NCBI RefSeq assembly: GCF_000327385.1
Contig: NW_008709540.1
Span: 169,671-233,670, forward strand
Direction: 5' to 3'
DNA length: 64,000 bases
Source: Lottia gigantea
Lineage: Eukaryota; Mollusca; Gastropoda; Lottiidae
The position numbers and the translations under genes were made by a program. The notes under the pieces were generated by a model. That model had not been told where the DNA came from. It saw nothing but the letters and a program-made list of their open reading frames with translations, and searched no databases. Of the stretch, positions 63,870-64,000 are shown one piece after another (the stretch's first letter is position 1; each line of letters starts with the position of its first letter).

Positions 63870-64000
63870 CTATAAAAATATTTATTTCATCATTAGGTAC
63901 ATAAACTGTTAATATTAGCTTTAACGTCTTAACAAATTATATTGGTTTTATAATGTTTAATGTCCAAGTGTAATACAAAAAAAAACATTACGCAATAATC

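Overview
The window is animal nuclear DNA, AT-rich and full of introns, dispersed repeats and tandem arrays. The gene content (EGF/F5-8C lectin-like receptors, CUB-LDLa membrane proteins, a TIR-domain Toll-like receptor, a PAN/apple-type secreted protein) and the style of the repeats point to a mollusc, probably a gastropod. The species cannot be read from the sequence. Most real genes here are split into short exons. I rebuilt them by hand from splice signals, codon phase and protein-family cysteine patterns.

Layout. 1-1280: no gene, one dispersed repeat. 1290-4540 (-): a broken BEL/Pao LTR retrotransposon. 4557-4941: a 21-bp minisatellite enclosed by 23-bp perfect inverted repeats. 4942-9140 (+): a deletion-ridden pseudogene copy of an EGF/F5-8C receptor, with a 26-bp minisatellite. 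9141-14517: no gene, relic repeats and a foldback MITE. 14524-15570 (+): a chain of four small in-phase exons, possibly coding a death-effector-like helical domain. 16955-21934 (+): the complete EGF/F5-8C receptor. 22786-24415 (+): a LINE fragment. 24542-34054 (-): CUB-LDLa-TM receptor 1 with a long cytoplasmic tail. 36616-36676 (-): an orphan signal-peptide exon. 38053-39874 (+): a Toll-like receptor with one frame break. 41520-51553 (-): CUB-LDLa-TM receptor 2. 55030-57620 (-): a Penelope-like element. 57820-59373 (+): a small PAN-type secreted protein, possibly broken. 60430-63869 (-): a third EGF/F5-8C receptor whose 5' exons lie beyond the window.

The genes form a cluster of cell-surface and secreted recognition proteins that appears to grow by local duplication. 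There are three EGF/F5-8C copies, two CUB-LDLa copies and two copies of one signal-peptide exon. Extracellular exons are conserved between duplicates while cytoplasmic tails differ sharply. An innate-immunity role is an inference from domain content, not shown by the sequence. The most unusual features are a 9-nt microexon inside the lectin domain, kept in length and phase but different in sequence in all three copies, and the exon chain directly upstream of receptor copy 2.
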